This document shows, in pieces, positions 14,446-14,504 of a stretch of 14,504 bases of DNA (the stretch's first letter is position 1; every line of letters begins with the position of its first letter). Location: contig JAJQAM010000012.1 in the NCBI GenBank assembly GCA_021203805.1, forward strand, positions 1 to 14,504, given 5' to 3'. The notes beneath the pieces are model-generated. The model worked only from the letters and a program-made list of their open reading frames with translations. It was not told the origin of the DNA and did not search any database. Origin of the DNA: Coprobacillus sp. Its GTDB lineage: Bacteria > Bacillota_I > Bacilli_A > RFN20 > CAG-826. Made by a program: the position numbers and the translations under genes.

Positions 14446-14504
14446 AATTCTTAAAAAGGTAAGAAAATAGCTAAAACGAAGCATTGCTCAGTAGAGAATC
14501 GTCG

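Noticed and set aside
1..14504. Mycoplasma-type genetic code (UGA = Trp)
   Set aside because: comEA and the first CHR gene end with TGA at the expected family length, and Trp is encoded by TGG throughout.
1..14504. CRISPR array, tRNA or rRNA genes, insertion sequences
   Set aside because: No regularly spaced repeats, no cloverleaf-like or rRNA sequence and no transposase or terminal inverted repeats were seen on either strand.

Overview
The window reads as chromosomal DNA of a low-to-medium GC Gram-positive bacterium (Bacillota, class Bacilli), probably near the Erysipelotrichia/RF39/Mollicutes-related lineages. This rests on three things. The order of housekeeping genes matches Bacillus-type chromosomes (comEA-comEC-holA, rpsT and lepA close together; alaS-ruvX-DUF1292). 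alaS is preceded by a T-box. AlaS carries the 'LLWINSGVAALKKYFDG'-type N-terminus that I associate with Mollicutes and Erysipelotrichia. UGA is a true stop (comEA and the first CHR gene end in TGA), so the genetic code is the standard bacterial one, not the Mycoplasma code. The species cannot be named from the sequence.

Layout, left to right. 1-274 (-): start of lepA, cut by the window edge. 310-3581 (-): fmt followed two bases later by a PD-(D/E)XK nuclease-XPD/DinG-type helicase fusion. 3582-3691: divergent intergenic region with a 22-bp perfect palindrome. 3692-3985 (+): rpsT, whose stop codon abuts the stop of holA. 3986-8098 (-): greA, comEA, comEC, holA, covering transcript-cleavage factor, DNA-uptake receptor, DNA-uptake channel and clamp-loader delta. 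8189-9363 (+): two overlapping half-size CHR (chromate-transporter family) genes. 9373-12716 (-): alaS, ruvX, DUF1292. 12717-12960 (-): alanine T-box leader. 13138-14445 (+): AAA_14/DUF4143 ATPase. 14446-14504: no feature seen.

Most genes are core information-processing functions: tRNA charging, initiator-tRNA formylation, ribosomal protein, EF4, GreA, clamp loader, RuvX and helicase. The competence pair comEA/comEC sits among them. The accessory-looking parts are the CHR pair and the AAA_14/DUF4143 ATPase, both on the + strand against a mainly - strand neighbourhood.

I did not find a convincing undescribed multi-gene system. The most notable signals are regulatory. The alanine T-box appears to have a very short Stem I. 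Four genes (lepA, holA, the first CHR gene, the ATPase) have a -10-like hexamer only 6-7 nt before ATG and no Shine-Dalgarno, suggesting leaderless transcripts. The comEA ribosome-binding site lies in the 3' arm of a terminator-like hairpin. All structures were folded by hand and need computation.
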